Shown here: positions 1-8,440 of the stretch, piece after piece
Layout of the letters: the number at the start of each line of letters is the position of its first letter
Position numbering within the stretch: position 1 is the first letter of the stretch
Origin: Bacillota bacterium
GTDB taxonomy: Bacteria > Bacillota > Limnochordia > DTU087
Direction of reading: 5' to 3'
Assembly (NCBI GenBank): GCA_012839845.1
Contig: DUMM01000036.1
Coordinates: forward strand, 1 to 36,301
Length of the DNA stretch: 36,301 nt
Notes under the pieces: generated by a model
Database searches by the model: none
What the model was told of the DNA's origin: nothing
The model's input: the letters and a program-made list of their open reading frames with translations, nothing else
Position numbers and translations under genes: made by a program

Positions 1-39
1 GGGCTTCGCCATCCCGCCAATGGGCGCAAGGCGAAGCCC
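1..39 (-). terminator. Hairpin downstream of the sugar-binding protein gene
   Basis: Bases 1-10 (GGGCTTCGCC) and 30-39 (GGCGAAGCCC) form a perfect 10-bp stem around a 19-nt loop, 24 nt past the stop codon of the minus-strand solute-binding protein gene. The bases that would hold a T-run on the minus strand lie outside the window. It may be an intrinsic terminator or an intercistronic hairpin before transporter permease genes. Confidence 0.5.
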
Positions 40-62
40 ACAGGGTCTTGTGCAGTAGTATG

Positions 63-1370
63 TTAGCCGCCGCATACACCCTGCTTTTTGAGCTCGGCGT
101 TGATCTTCTCATCATATTCAACTACGAGGGCATCGATATCTGTATTTGGATCCAAGAGGACAGCTTGCACTGCCTCAGCTGCCAGCAGTTTAACCGGGTA
201 GTAGTCTACGATGGGCTCCGGGAATCTGACCAGATTTCTGCGGAAGACCTCGACGAAGGGCTCCATGAGAGGCTGCCCAGACACTGCAGCAGTATCAACG
301 TCTGTTCTCACCGAGACTCGGCAGACGTTGGAGATCGGATTGGTAATGCCGAAAATCTGGGCCTCAGGCGAAGTCATGAACACCATCCACCGGTAGACTG
401 CTTCTGGATGTTTGGTGGTCTTGCTCATGTAGAGGTTCTCACCTTCGCCCAGGGTATAGCCTCCAGCAGGACCGGCGGGCATTAGAGCAGTACCGAGTTT
501 ATCTCCAAGGCGGGCGCTGTATTCGAGAATGCGATAGCCTGCGTGGAAGACCATGGCGGCCAGCCCATCCTGGAAAGTTCCGTAGACTGCGGAGGAATCC
601 GCGGTCTGGAATCCGGGCTGGAAGATCTTGTGCTTATGTGCCATGTCCCGTTCGAATTCCAGCGCCAGTTTTACCTCTGGACTGTTAAGGTTGGAAACCC
701 ATTTGCCGTTGCCAACCTCTCGAAGGAGGCTGCCGCCAGCTTGCCAAACCCAATCTTGGAAAGTCCAGTAGGCATATCCCCGGTTGGTAGAGCCGTATAC
801 GGAAATACCGTAAGTATCGTCTCTGCCGTTTCCGTCGGGATCGCTATAGGTGGCATACTTGGCGAACTCAATCATTTCGTCCCATGTGGTGGGGACAGCC
901 TGGCCGAACTTGGTGAGCCAGTCATGGCGATAGTACATTGCCTGACCCTGTACAGACCAAGGCACTCCGTAGTACTTCCCGTCGGATGCCCGGCAGGTGT
1001 CCCAGGCTACGTCGAGGATCTTGTCGCTGTCGGGGAAGCTGTCCTTGTCTATCTCAGCCACAATGCCATACCGCACCCACCGGCCAGTGGTGACAGTATC
1101 CATGATCCATGCATCAGGCAAGGCGCCTGCTAGAGCAGAGGTCAGCAGCTTATCCTCCAAGTCTTGATACAAACTGAAAGACAGCTCGATATCTGGATTC
1201 TGTTCCATGAATATTTCGCCCAGCGCCTGATAGGCCTCCAGGTACTGAGGATTGCCCCTGAGCCAAATACTAATGGTCGTTTTCTCAGCTGCCAAAGTCC
1301 CGGCGGACAAGGCAGCCACCAGACTCAGCAACAGCAGAAGGAGAACTGCTCTTTTCACGATGATTGTCAT
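63..1370 (-). CDS. Extracellular sugar-binding protein of an ABC transporter (family 1)
   Basis: This 435-residue protein looks like the periplasmic substrate-binding subunit of a carbohydrate ABC importer. Residues 1-28 form a signal peptide (basic start, leucine-rich core, LAA before the mature end). The mature start ISIWLRG, the 'DAWIMDT' segment and the aromatic-rich middle are typical of family 1 solute-binding proteins, and the length is normal. There is no lipobox cysteine, which is the usual anchor in single-membrane Firmicutes, so a free periplasmic protein is likely. The ATG at 1370 has AAGGAGG about 13 nt upstream, a long spacing, and that site overlaps the stop codon of the LacI-type gene, so the two are probably cotranscribed. 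The permease genes, if present, lie beyond the window start. The exact sugar cannot be read from the sequence. Confidence 0.9.
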   Translation of the reverse strand: MTIIVKRAVLLLLLLSLVAALSAGTLAAEKTTISIWLRGNPQYLEAYQALGEIFMEQNPDIELSFSLYQDLEDKLLTSALAGALPDAWIMDTVTTGRWVRYGIVAEIDKDSFPDSDKILDVAWDTCRASDGKYYGVPWSVQGQAMYYRHDWLTKFGQAVPTTWDEMIEFAKYATYSDPDGNGRDDTYGISVYGSTNRGYAYWTFQDWVWQAGGSLLREVGNGKWVSNLNSPEVKLALEFERDMAHKHKIFQPGFQTADSSAVYGTFQDGLAAMVFHAGYRILEYSARLGDKLGTALMPAGPAGGYTLGEGENLYMSKTTKHPEAVYRWMVFMTSPEAQIFGITNPISNVCRVSVRTDVDTAAVSGQPLMEPFVEVFRRNLVRFPEPIVDYYPVKLLAAEAVQAVLLDPNTDIDALVVEYDEKINAELKKQGVCGG

Positions 1371-1380
1371 TTTCGCGTGA

Positions 1381-2427
1381 TTACCTCCTTATGCTCGTTG
1401 TTGGCATGCCGCTCCACTCATCACTTTTGGCTTTGCTCGTTGAATCTCTCTGTACCGGTACTGACGGGATGACCACCTCCTTCGGTTGAAGATCTTCTTG
1501 AAACATATCCAAGAGGCACTGCATAGCTGCATTGCCGATATGGATCTTGGGGATGACGAATGTTGTCAGACTGGGATAGACTCTGGCTGCCATCTCAATG
1601 CCGTCGACACCTACAATGCTCACATCATCAGGAACCCGCAATCCGTGCTTGGCAATAGAATCCAAAGCACCTACAGCCATGAGGTCATTGAAGCAGAAAA
1701 CCCCTACTGGCAAAGTAACTCCGGCCAGCAGCTGATCCATAGCCTCACGCCCTTTGTTGACGGTGGGAACTCTGTGGAGTGAAGAAGTGATCTTAATAGT
1801 TTCCAGCTGCAGCTCTGACGCCCTTTTGCTGAAAGATTGCCAGCGGAGTTCATTGGATTCGGAAGTAACAGGCCCGGAAAGGTAAGCTAAGCAGCTGGGT
1901 TTGCCCGCGGCGAGGATATCTGCTGCCTGTCGGCCGATTTCTCGGTTGTTAGTGACGAAGGATGTGATGCCTAAATGGATCCAAGATCTATTGACAACAA
2001 TCACCCGGCGGTCGTCTCGAAAAATCCGAGCTGCAGTCTCGTTGGAGAGGCGGGGTGATACAAGTATGAGGCCGTCTACCTGCCGCTGGCGGAAGAGCTT
2101 TATGGAATGCTCCTCCTTATCCGGGTCTTCATCGGTGTTGCAGACGAAAATATGGTAGCCGGCTTTTGCTGCTACGTCTTCAATGCCTCTAAGGACTTCG
2201 GCGAAATACGGGTTGGCAACATCTGGGATAATAACTCCAAGTGTACGGCTCTGCTGGGTCGCCAGCCCTCGTGCCAGAGCGTTTGGTACGAAATTTAGTT
2301 CTTCGATGGCCTGCAGTACTCGTTCCCTGGTGAATCGACTGACGTTTGGGTGGTTGTTGAGTACCCGGGACACTGTGCGCACTGACACTCCAGCATGGCG
2401 AGCGACATCGTTGATAGTGACCCGCAA
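1381..2427 (-). CDS. LacI family transcriptional regulator
   Basis: This 348-residue protein starts with the LacI-type DNA-binding domain: residues 3-25 carry the helix-turn-helix pattern TINDVARHAGVSVRTVSRVL, followed by the hinge-helix region ARGLATQQSRT. A periplasmic-binding-protein-like effector domain follows (LGVIIPDVANPYFAEVLRGI, later DVSIVGVDG). I chose the TTG at 2427 because the HTH begins at once after it, as is normal in the family, and GGGGG lies about 10 nt upstream. An in-frame start at 2517 would add 30 residues unlike the family. The gene ends 10 bp before the sugar-binding protein gene, suggesting that it senses the same sugar or a product of it and controls that operon, perhaps also the divergent alcohol dehydrogenase. 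The effector is unknown. Confidence 0.88.
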   Translation of the reverse strand: MRVTINDVARHAGVSVRTVSRVLNNHPNVSRFTRERVLQAIEELNFVPNALARGLATQQSRTLGVIIPDVANPYFAEVLRGIEDVAAKAGYHIFVCNTDEDPDKEEHSIKLFRQRQVDGLILVSPRLSNETAARIFRDDRRVIVVNRSWIHLGITSFVTNNREIGRQAADILAAGKPSCLAYLSGPVTSESNELRWQSFSKRASELQLETIKITSSLHRVPTVNKGREAMDQLLAGVTLPVGVFCFNDLMAVGALDSIAKHGLRVPDDVSIVGVDGIEMAARVYPSLTTFVIPKIHIGNAAMQCLLDMFQEDLQPKEVVIPSVPVQRDSTSKAKSDEWSGMPTTSIRR

Positions 2428-2506
2428 GTTATCTCTGCCCCCATATAGCGAAATAAGAAGATAGTTCGCATTAGTTCGTAAATGGCCATCGGTGGAAAAT
2501 TTGTCT

Positions 2507-2512
2507 AGCGCT
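2507..2512. promoter_or_regulatory. Candidate LacI-type operator core
   Basis: AGCGCT is the usual centre of LacI/GalR-family operators. Here it sits between the divergent LacI-type gene and the alcohol dehydrogenase gene, with partly symmetrical flanks (TTGTCT left, GGCAA right). Only some flanking positions pair, so this is a weak candidate. Confidence 0.25.
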
Positions 2513-2690
2513 GGCAAGTACTAATTCTGCAACAATAGAGAAGATCTTGCTGGTTTCAGAAAAAACACAAAAAGCAAAAGATGCGTTAACATCCGATTGC
2601 TGCAGGATAAGAGGTTTCAAACAGCGTAAGTATACAAACAGGGTCCGATTGGTATTTTGGCTGCACAACACCAAGTGGAGGGATGACATA

Positions 2691-3977
2691 GTGACTGAAG
2701 TTCAGAAGGCCCGTGAACTACTGCGCCAGTGGAAGGGCGATACTTATGCCTTTGGTCTGGGTGTTCTGGGCAAGACGGGAGAATTCGCCGCTGAGCTGGG
2801 CAAAACGGCGATGGTTATTGCTAATCGGGCAGACTGGCTGAAGCCGACTGTAGATGCAGTAGTCAATTCACTGAAGGAAAATGGGGTAGAGCTGGTTCCC
2901 AACGAAATAGTGCAAGACGCTGCGCCTAATGCCCCTCGGGAGGACGTATATCGGCTGGAGACATACATTCTCCACTATCAGCCTGACGTGATCATAGTCA
3001 TCGGCGGAGGCAGCAGCATCGATGCCGCCAAAGCTGCCAACGTGCTGGCAACCCTCGGAGGCGTCTATGATGCCAACATTGATCGGTATTTCGGTACCGG
3101 CGAGGTGACCAAGGCCATTGAGGCGACTGGCAAGAAGCTTCGTCCGCTGATCGCTGTGGCTACTGCCGCCAGCTCGGGAGCTCATCTGACCAAGTATTCC
3201 AATGTCACAGACGTTGTCGCCGGACAAAAGAAGCTCATCGTCGACGATGCCATCGTACCGGATCGGGCAGTCTTTGATTATTCCGTCACCAAGACTATGC
3301 CCAGGGGATTCACTGCTGATGGCGCATTTGACGGCGTTGCCCACTGCTTGGAGGTTTTCTACGGCGCATCGGAGGAGACCTTTGACAAGATCAAGGAGGT
3401 AGCTCTGTTAGGCATCGAGCTGGTTGTCAAGAATCTGGAGAAGGTTATGGCGAATCCCGCTGATGAAGAGGGCAGAGAAGCTCTGGGTTTGGCCACTGAC
3501 TTGGGAGGCTATGCCATTATGATCGGCGGTACCAACGGTGCCCATTTGACGAGCTTCTCCCTGGTAGACCTTACCAGCCACGGACGGGCGTGCGCGCTGA
3601 TGAACCCGTACTACACCGTGTTCTTTGCACCGGCTGTAGAAAAACAGCTCCGGCTGGTCGGCGAGATCTACCGCCGGGCCGGCTTGATCAAGGAAGACCT
3701 GGATAAACTCTCCGGTCGAGACCTTGGAATCGCGGTAGCTAACGGCATGGTAGAACTGAGCCGCCGCGTCGGCTTCCCAACTACGCTCACCGATCTGGAA
3801 GGGTTCACTGATGAGCACATTAAGCGGGCTCTTACCGCGGCCAAGGACCCGCAGCTGGAGATGAAGCTAAAGAATATGCCGGTGCCCTTGAATGCCGATC
3901 TGGTGGATGAGTACATGGGTCCGATTCTTGAAGCGGCCAAGGTCGGCGATTTCAGCTTGATCAAGAACATGCAATAA
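2691..3977 (+). CDS. Iron-containing alcohol dehydrogenase
   Basis: This 428-residue protein belongs to the Fe-dependent (type III) alcohol dehydrogenase family and should interconvert an alcohol and an aldehyde or ketone with NAD(P)H in the cytoplasm. The nucleotide-binding loop GGGSSIDAAKA lies near residues 103-113. Metal-ligand regions are FDGVAHCLEVFYG and GAHLTSFSLVDLTSHGRA, which replace the more common DALTHAIE and HG..H forms, so it is a divergent subgroup. The GTG at 2691 is chosen because GGAGG lies 9 nt upstream; an upstream ATG in the same frame would add 48 residues with no family character. It is divergent from a LacI regulator and a sugar-binding protein, so a role in sugar-derived alcohol or lactaldehyde metabolism is possible. 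A strong terminator follows. Confidence 0.9.
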   Translation: MTEVQKARELLRQWKGDTYAFGLGVLGKTGEFAAELGKTAMVIANRADWLKPTVDAVVNSLKENGVELVPNEIVQDAAPNAPREDVYRLETYILHYQPDVIIVIGGGSSIDAAKAANVLATLGGVYDANIDRYFGTGEVTKAIEATGKKLRPLIAVATAASSGAHLTKYSNVTDVVAGQKKLIVDDAIVPDRAVFDYSVTKTMPRGFTADGAFDGVAHCLEVFYGASEETFDKIKEVALLGIELVVKNLEKVMANPADEEGREALGLATDLGGYAIMIGGTNGAHLTSFSLVDLTSHGRACALMNPYYTVFFAPAVEKQLRLVGEIYRRAGLIKEDLDKLSGRDLGIAVANGMVELSRRVGFPTTLTDLEGFTDEHIKRALTAAKDPQLEMKLKNMPVPLNADLVDEYMGPILEAAKVGDFSLIKNMQ

Positions 3978-4032
3978 GAGTAAGGCTGCGTAAAGTACAG
4001 GTATGAGAGCCATCTGAGGGCCGATGACGGTT

Positions 4033-4072
4033 AAAATAGGCAGGGGATGCTTTATTTCCGCCTGCCTATTTT
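4033..4072 (+). terminator. Intrinsic terminator of the alcohol dehydrogenase gene
   Basis: AAAATAGGCAGG (4033-4044) and CCTGCCTATTTT (4061-4072) form a perfect 12-bp stem with a 16-nt loop, ending in TTTTG. The A/T-rich outer arms could end transcription in either direction. The rest of the 320-bp gap before 4298 holds no gene that I can support. Confidence 0.8.
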
Positions 4073-4218
4073 GCATTCTCTCCATAGTGAATGTTCTCGC
4101 CGGAATAGATTGGGCAACAGCGCGAGGAAGAGCAAAGATTTGCTTGTACTAATATGTAAAAAAGAAGCAAAAAAGACTGTAGAAATGTAGATATCTGCAG
4201 TTAGATGAGAAAACTGGC

Positions 4219-4232
4219 AGGACATTTGTCCT
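4219..4232. promoter_or_regulatory. 14-bp palindrome upstream of the GGDEF/HD-GYP gene
   Basis: AGGACA-TT-TGTCCT is a perfect inverted repeat with 6-bp arms, 66 bp upstream of the TTG start at 4298. It could be a repressor site or a chance palindrome. No matching regulator is identified. Confidence 0.25.
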
Positions 4233-4297
4233 AGGAGTGGAAGCCTACAATAAGGCCTTCGGTCGACACGTGGACACACACTGGAGGTGGCACTGGC

Positions 4298-5941
4298 TTG
4301 ACCCTCGGTAAGCTGGACAATGAACAGGTACTGCGGCACATCCGCTGGCGTTCCATCGCACATTTCCTGGGGGATGATTCCAGCTTTCCACGCCTTCTCT
4401 GGGCCTTTGTAATCTTCATTATGGTATTGGTTGCTCTGCATAGCCGGGATCTTGAGCCTAGAACCTGGATTCCCAGTTTCTTGTGGGTGCAGGCCGCGGT
4501 CAGCTGTGCAGTTTGGGTCTTAGCGAATGCGAGGGGGAATTGGGCGGTAGGGTGGGCTGGTTATTATTCCGCCTGGATAGCTCTCTGTGGAATTGTGGTC
4601 AGCTCTCCTGCCACTATGGTACTCGGGTATGTATTGATGCTGGTGGGCTTGGCATTGTCGGCTTTGGATATGCCTTCCCGCAGCGGCTTTATGACCATGG
4701 CTCTTTGGGCAGCGGTGGTCCTCATGGCCGTTGAGCAAAGGGAGCTTTACGGCGTTTTGTCTCCCAGCACCGCCAGCATGGGGCTCCTCATCTTCGTCTT
4801 GATCAGTGTGCTGCTGCTCCAAAGCTTGAGTTTCTTAGAAAACCTGTACAAGCGGGGTTTCTGCGATGATTTAACTGGCGTGGGCAGCAGGCAGCTTCTG
4901 AGGTGGATGAGCAAGACGGCATTGATGGAGGCCCAAAAGCGGGGGGAGAGCGTCAGCCTCTTGCTCTTGGACTTGGATAACTTCAAGCAGGTTAATGACC
5001 AGGGCGGTCATGCGTTGGGAGATACGGTATTGGGGCAGTTGGCCAGGTTTATTCAGCGGGAGGTTCGGGGAGACGATGTTGTCTGCCGCTACGGCGGCGA
5101 TGAGTTCGCCATTTTGATGAAAAACACAGATCACGAGTCGGCTGTTGCAGCAGCCCAGCGCTTAAGAAAGCGGGTGGCAGAGGTTTTCAGCCGGGAGCTG
5201 TCGGAGTATCCGGTCAGCGTATCCATAGGGGTAGCCACTTACCCTGAACATGGCACCACTTTAGCAGAGCTTTTGACCAAGGCGGACCAGGCGCTGATGA
5301 GTGGAGCCAAACTTCGGGGGAGAAATAGAGTGGCCACTGCCAACGCTTTCTACCAGGGAAATCCCTGGCAAATGCTGCAGGGTGTCTTGTCTCCCAGTAT
5401 GATGCGGCTTCTGGAGATTGCCATGCAGGTGAGTGACGAGAGCGTAGAACATATGACCCGCCTGGTGCCATTGGCAGAGGCTTTGGGAGCGGCCGTGGGC
5501 CTACCGGAAGAGATGCAGCTTGCCGCCGTTCAAGCCGCTGCTCTTCACGACGTGGGCTGTATTGCTGTGCCAAGGGAGATACGGACCAAGTGGGACCCCT
5601 TAGATGTGAAAGGGTACCACACGCTGATGCGCCATGCCGATGTGGGAGCTGACATCCTGGCAAATCTGGGCATTGAGGAGAACATTACGAGAACCATCCG
5701 CCATCATCATGAGTGGTGGAACGGCACAGGCTATCCCGATGGACTCCGGGGAGAAGAAATTCCCATCACTTCAGCTATCCTGGCGGTGGTAGAAGCTTAC
5801 GATATCATGCTGCGGCCGGGACCCCATGGAAGGGTCCGCACCCCGACAGAGGCTGTACAAGAGATTCTAAGGCTCTCAGGTCTGCAGTTTAACCCCTACG
5901 TAGCGTCCCAGCTGCCCAAGGTTCTGGAATTGGCAACGTAA
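4298..5941 (+). CDS. Membrane GGDEF / HD-GYP protein (c-di-GMP turnover)
   Basis: This 547-residue protein has a hydrophobic N-terminal half (about residues 33-180, six or seven membrane segments) and two c-di-GMP domains. The GGDEF domain spans about 185-347 with a canonical GGDEF motif at 266-270 and an I-site RGDD at 257-260, five residues before it, so it should be an active diguanylate cyclase with product inhibition. The HD-GYP domain (about 370-545) has H417-D418, HHHE at 469-472 and GTGYPDGL at 476-483. However, the usual HDxGK lysine is Cys421 and the later aspartate of the VxDAYD region is Glu499, so phosphodiesterase activity is uncertain. The TTG start has GGAGGTGG just upstream. 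It is a likely local source of the c-di-GMP sensed by the riboswitches near 26,150. Confidence 0.93.
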   Translation: MTLGKLDNEQVLRHIRWRSIAHFLGDDSSFPRLLWAFVIFIMVLVALHSRDLEPRTWIPSFLWVQAAVSCAVWVLANARGNWAVGWAGYYSAWIALCGIVVSSPATMVLGYVLMLVGLALSALDMPSRSGFMTMALWAAVVLMAVEQRELYGVLSPSTASMGLLIFVLISVLLLQSLSFLENLYKRGFCDDLTGVGSRQLLRWMSKTALMEAQKRGESVSLLLLDLDNFKQVNDQGGHALGDTVLGQLARFIQREVRGDDVVCRYGGDEFAILMKNTDHESAVAAAQRLRKRVAEVFSRELSEYPVSVSIGVATYPEHGTTLAELLTKADQALMSGAKLRGRNRVATANAFYQGNPWQMLQGVLSPSMMRLLEIAMQVSDESVEHMTRLVPLAEALGAAVGLPEEMQLAAVQAAALHDVGCIAVPREIRTKWDPLDVKGYHTLMRHADVGADILANLGIEENITRTIRHHHEWWNGTGYPDGLRGEEIPITSAILAVVEAYDIMLRPGPHGRVRTPTEAVQEILRLSGLQFNPYVASQLPKVLELAT

Positions 5942-5950
5942 AAGACTTTG

Positions 5951-6274
5951 TTATTCCTCTTTTTTCATGGCGATGACTGCGTCTGCAGGCAGTGCCAGTT
6001 CGCAGAAGGCTTCATAGGCCTTAATAATTCCCGTTGGTACCGGACAAGCAGCGTGGAGTCTGCAGGCCTCTGCTGCTTGGAAAACCGGATTTTTGCTGAA
6101 GCGGCCAACGGCGGCCATCAATTGGTCAATTTGCTCCAAGTAAGGTGCCAGGCTTTGGACCAGCTGGCAGTCACTTTTCAGCAGAATTCTGTAATCCCCC
6201 TCCATGGAACCGTTGAGCTCAATCTCGCTGTTCATGCCGCAGATCCCAGCTGCTATCTTTACCGTGATCCGCAT
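5951..6274 (-). CDS. Small conserved Cys-rich protein, function unknown
   Basis: This is a 107-residue cytoplasmic protein with no signal peptide. It begins MRITVKIAAGICG and has five cysteines (GICG, SDC, EAC, HAAC, FC). The segment HAACPVPTGIIKAYE, followed by ALPADAVI, matches a small protein type that I recall from methanogens and anaerobic Clostridia, but I cannot name a function. Cysteine and histidine placement could suit metal or Fe-S binding. The ATG at 6274 is chosen over an in-frame TTG at 6280 because GAGGAGG lies 9 nt upstream of the ATG. It converges with the GGDEF/HD-GYP gene, ending 9 bp after that gene's stop, and no clear terminator lies between them. Confidence 0.75.
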   Translation of the reverse strand: MRITVKIAAGICGMNSEIELNGSMEGDYRILLKSDCQLVQSLAPYLEQIDQLMAAVGRFSKNPVFQAAEACRLHAACPVPTGIIKAYEAFCELALPADAVIAMKKEE

Positions 6275-6441
6275 TGGCAACTGCCTCCTCTACGAAGTCT
6301 TCCCATTTCTGTGGAGTCTCTCCTTTGGGTTACGCATAACCAGTACTTTGGGGCTGCAGGGGCAGAGTCCTGCATCTAGCTGTATTTTTTAGGGGAAAAT
6401 CAGTAAGACCCGCAGCAAGACAGAAAGATGAAAAACAAGGC

Positions 6442-6477
6442 TTGACAGTATTTAGGTATTTCGGTATGCTAATACCG
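6442..6477 (+). promoter_or_regulatory. Promoter and inverted-repeat operator of the Rrf2 gene
   Basis: TTGACA (6442-6447) and TATGCT (6465-6470) are separated by exactly 17 nt. An inverted repeat CGGTAT-GCTA-ATACCG (6462-6477) covers the -10 box and fits a repressor site, most simply autoregulation by the Rrf2 protein encoded next. Confidence 0.65.
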
Positions 6478-6494
6478 GAATAGGGGTGAGGCAT

Positions 6495-6911
6495 ATGGCC
6501 GGGGTTGTGGCGGTATCGGAAATGCTGTCATTGGCCCTTCACAGCATGGTGCTCATTGCCCTAAGGGATCAGGAGTACCTCAGTGTCAAGGAGATCGCAG
6601 CCGCCACCGGTGCGTCAGAAGCTCATCTAGCCAAGGTCCTGCAGCGGCTGACCAAGGCAGGCCTGCTGCGTTCTGTCCGGGGGCCCAAGGGCGGATTTGC
6701 TTTGACCAAACCGCCTGAAGAAGTGACCTTGCTGGATGTGTATGAAGTCATTGAAGGGCCGATAGTGGAACGAAGATGTCCCACCGGTCGGCCGATTTGT
6801 CCCTTTGCTACGTGCATATTGGGAGGAATGCCGGAGCGGCTCAACAAGGAGTTCACCGACTATCTGCGCAGCAAAACCTTGGGGGACCTTTCCTTTAGGC
6901 TCAAAGACTGA
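6495..6911 (+). CDS. Rrf2 family regulator with three cysteines
   Basis: This 138-residue Rrf2/IscR/NsrR-type winged-helix repressor has its DNA-binding region at about residues 28-70 (SVKEIAAATGASEAHLAKVL, then RGPKGGFAL), typical of the family. Cys95, Cys102 and Cys107 sit where IscR and NsrR hold an Fe-S cluster, so it probably senses Fe-S status, oxygen or nitric oxide. The ATG at 6495 has AGGGGTG 6 nt upstream; an alternative GTG at 6486 overlaps that site. It lies 108 bp before the hybrid cluster protein gene on the same strand, a known pairing in anaerobes, so it likely controls both genes. Confidence 0.9.
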   Translation: MAGVVAVSEMLSLALHSMVLIALRDQEYLSVKEIAAATGASEAHLAKVLQRLTKAGLLRSVRGPKGGFALTKPPEEVTLLDVYEVIEGPIVERRCPTGRPICPFATCILGGMPERLNKEFTDYLRSKTLGDLSFRLKD

Positions 6912-6974
6912 GGGACAGCTGTGCGAACCGATAACAAAACCGGCAAGGCACCGCGGCTTAATTGTTTAGCGAGC

Positions 6975-6987
6975 AAATTAGTAATTT
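6975..6987. promoter_or_regulatory. AT-rich palindrome upstream of the hybrid cluster protein gene
   Basis: AAATTA-G-TAATTT is a perfect 13-nt inverted repeat, 33 bp before the start codon at 7020. It may be a regulator site, but it does not resemble the inverted repeat at 6462-6477. Confidence 0.25.
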
Positions 6988-7019
6988 AACTATATGCAAG
7001 CAGCAAGGAGGAAAACTGA

Positions 7020-8318
7020 ATGGCGCTGGATATGTTTTGCTATCAATGCTCACAGACTGTGGGAGGGACAGGCTGCACCAGGATGGGAGTCTGCGGCAAG
7101 AACCCGCTGGTTGCCAGGCTGCAGGACAACCTGGTCATCGCAACCAGGGGCATGTCGGCTTATCTGTACCATGCTCGGGAGCTGGGCTACACCGACCCTG
7201 AGACTGCCGAGTTCATGGAAAAGGTCTTATATTCCACCTTTACTAATGTGAATTTCGATGCCGAGAGTTTTGTCGAGATGGCTCTTGAAGCCGGCCGCCT
7301 GAATGTGAAAACTATGAAGATGCTCAAGCAGGCTCTTATCGAGACTTACGGTGAACCTGAGCCGACGCAGGTAAACACCGGAATTGTCAAGGGCAGGGGG
7401 ATTGTGGTCACTGGTCACGGACTGAAGGCGTTGGACGAGCTCTTGAAGCAGACAGAAGGTACGGGCATCAATGTTTACACCCACTCGGAGCTGCTGCCTG
7501 CCCACGGCTATCCCAAGCTGAGGAAGTACCCCCATCTAGCAGGGAATCTGGGCAAGTCCTGGACCGATCAGAAGCAGCTGTTCAGCCGCTATCCGGTGGC
7601 GATTCTCGGTACATCCAACTGCGTGCTGATCCCCCAGCCGGAGTACAGGGATCGGATGTTCACCACAGGGCCGGCCCGTTTGCCGGGAGTGGTCCACATC
7701 GATGGCTACGATTACAAACCGGTGATTGACACGGCCATGTCCCTGCCGGAGCTCCCCGAGGAACCCGGGGATACAGTTCTTACTACCGGGTTCTCTGCTT
7801 CTACGGTACTGGGGCTTAGGGATAAACTAAAGGAGCTCATAGAATCCGGCAAGATTCGCCATTTCTTCCTAGTGGGAGGCTGTGATTCGCCCCACCGGAG
7901 GCTGGGTTACTATCGGGAGTTTGTTGAGCAGCTGCCTAAGGATACCATCGTCCTCACGTTGGGCTGCGCCAAGTTCCGGTTCAATGACCTGGATTTAGGC
8001 GACATCGAAGGCGTGCCGCGGCTCATCGATTTGGGTCAGTGCAATGATTCCATCGTGGCGGTGGAAATTGCCTTGGCCCTGGCAGAGATGTTTGGTGTCG
8101 GCGTCAATGAACTGCCTTTGACCCTGGTCCTGGCTTGGATGGAGCAAAAAGCCGTTGCCATCTTCTGGAGCCTTCTTTCCCTGGGACTAAAGGGCATTTA
8201 TTTGGGTCCCATTCTCCCCGCTTGGGTAAATGACGACATTCTTAAGGTCCTCCAGGACAACTACGACGTCAGGCTGATCGGCGAGCCCAGGGAAGACATC
8301 GAGAAGATGCTGGCCTAA
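7020..8318 (+). CDS. hcp: Hybrid cluster protein (hydroxylamine reductase), short class III form
   Basis: This 432-residue protein carries the two Fe-S clusters of the Hcp family, which reduces hydroxylamine in vitro and protects against nitric oxide in anaerobes. The N-terminal cluster cysteines are C7, C10, C19 and C25. Hybrid-cluster ligand regions are all visible in order: [56 protein letters not shown] and EQKAVAIF. Bacterial class I/II proteins have about 540 residues; the missing hundred or so, in the first helical region, mark the short class III form. AAGGAGG lies 8 nt before the ATG. The upstream Rrf2 gene and the gap of about 108 bp suggest nitrosative or redox control. Confidence 0.95.
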   Translation: MALDMFCYQCSQTVGGTGCTRMGVCGKNPLVARLQDNLVIATRGMSAYLYHARELGYTDPETAEFMEKVLYSTFTNVNFDAESFVEMALEAGRLNVKTMKMLKQALIETYGEPEPTQVNTGIVKGRGIVVTGHGLKALDELLKQTEGTGINVYTHSELLPAHGYPKLRKYPHLAGNLGKSWTDQKQLFSRYPVAILGTSNCVLIPQPEYRDRMFTTGPARLPGVVHIDGYDYKPVIDTAMSLPELPEEPGDTVLTTGFSASTVLGLRDKLKELIESGKIRHFFLVGGCDSPHRRLGYYREFVEQLPKDTIVLTLGCAKFRFNDLDLGDIEGVPRLIDLGQCNDSIVAVEIALALAEMFGVGVNELPLTLVLAWMEQKAVAIFWSLLSLGLKGIYLGPILPAWVNDDILKVLQDNYDVRLIGEPREDIEKMLA

Positions 8319-8390
8319 GTGCGGCTGGAATTTGAGCTAGTAAACAGTTAAGACGACGGTCCAATCAAGAACTAAAGATCGTTCACGCAG

Positions 8391-8414
8391 GGGGCAGTCT
8401 TCAAAGGCTGCCCC
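8391..8414. terminator. Weak hairpin between convergent genes
   Basis: GGGGCAG (8391-8397) pairs with CTGCCCC (8408-8414) across a 10-nt loop between the convergent hcp and ABC permease genes. No T-run follows on either strand, so termination here is only a suggestion. Confidence 0.3.
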
Positions 8415-8440
8415 TGATCTGCTTCTGGTCAATTCCCCTT

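Noticed and set aside
543-1133. 196-residue plus-strand open frame at the window start
   Set aside because: It is antisense to the sugar-binding protein gene, with no ribosome site or family pattern.
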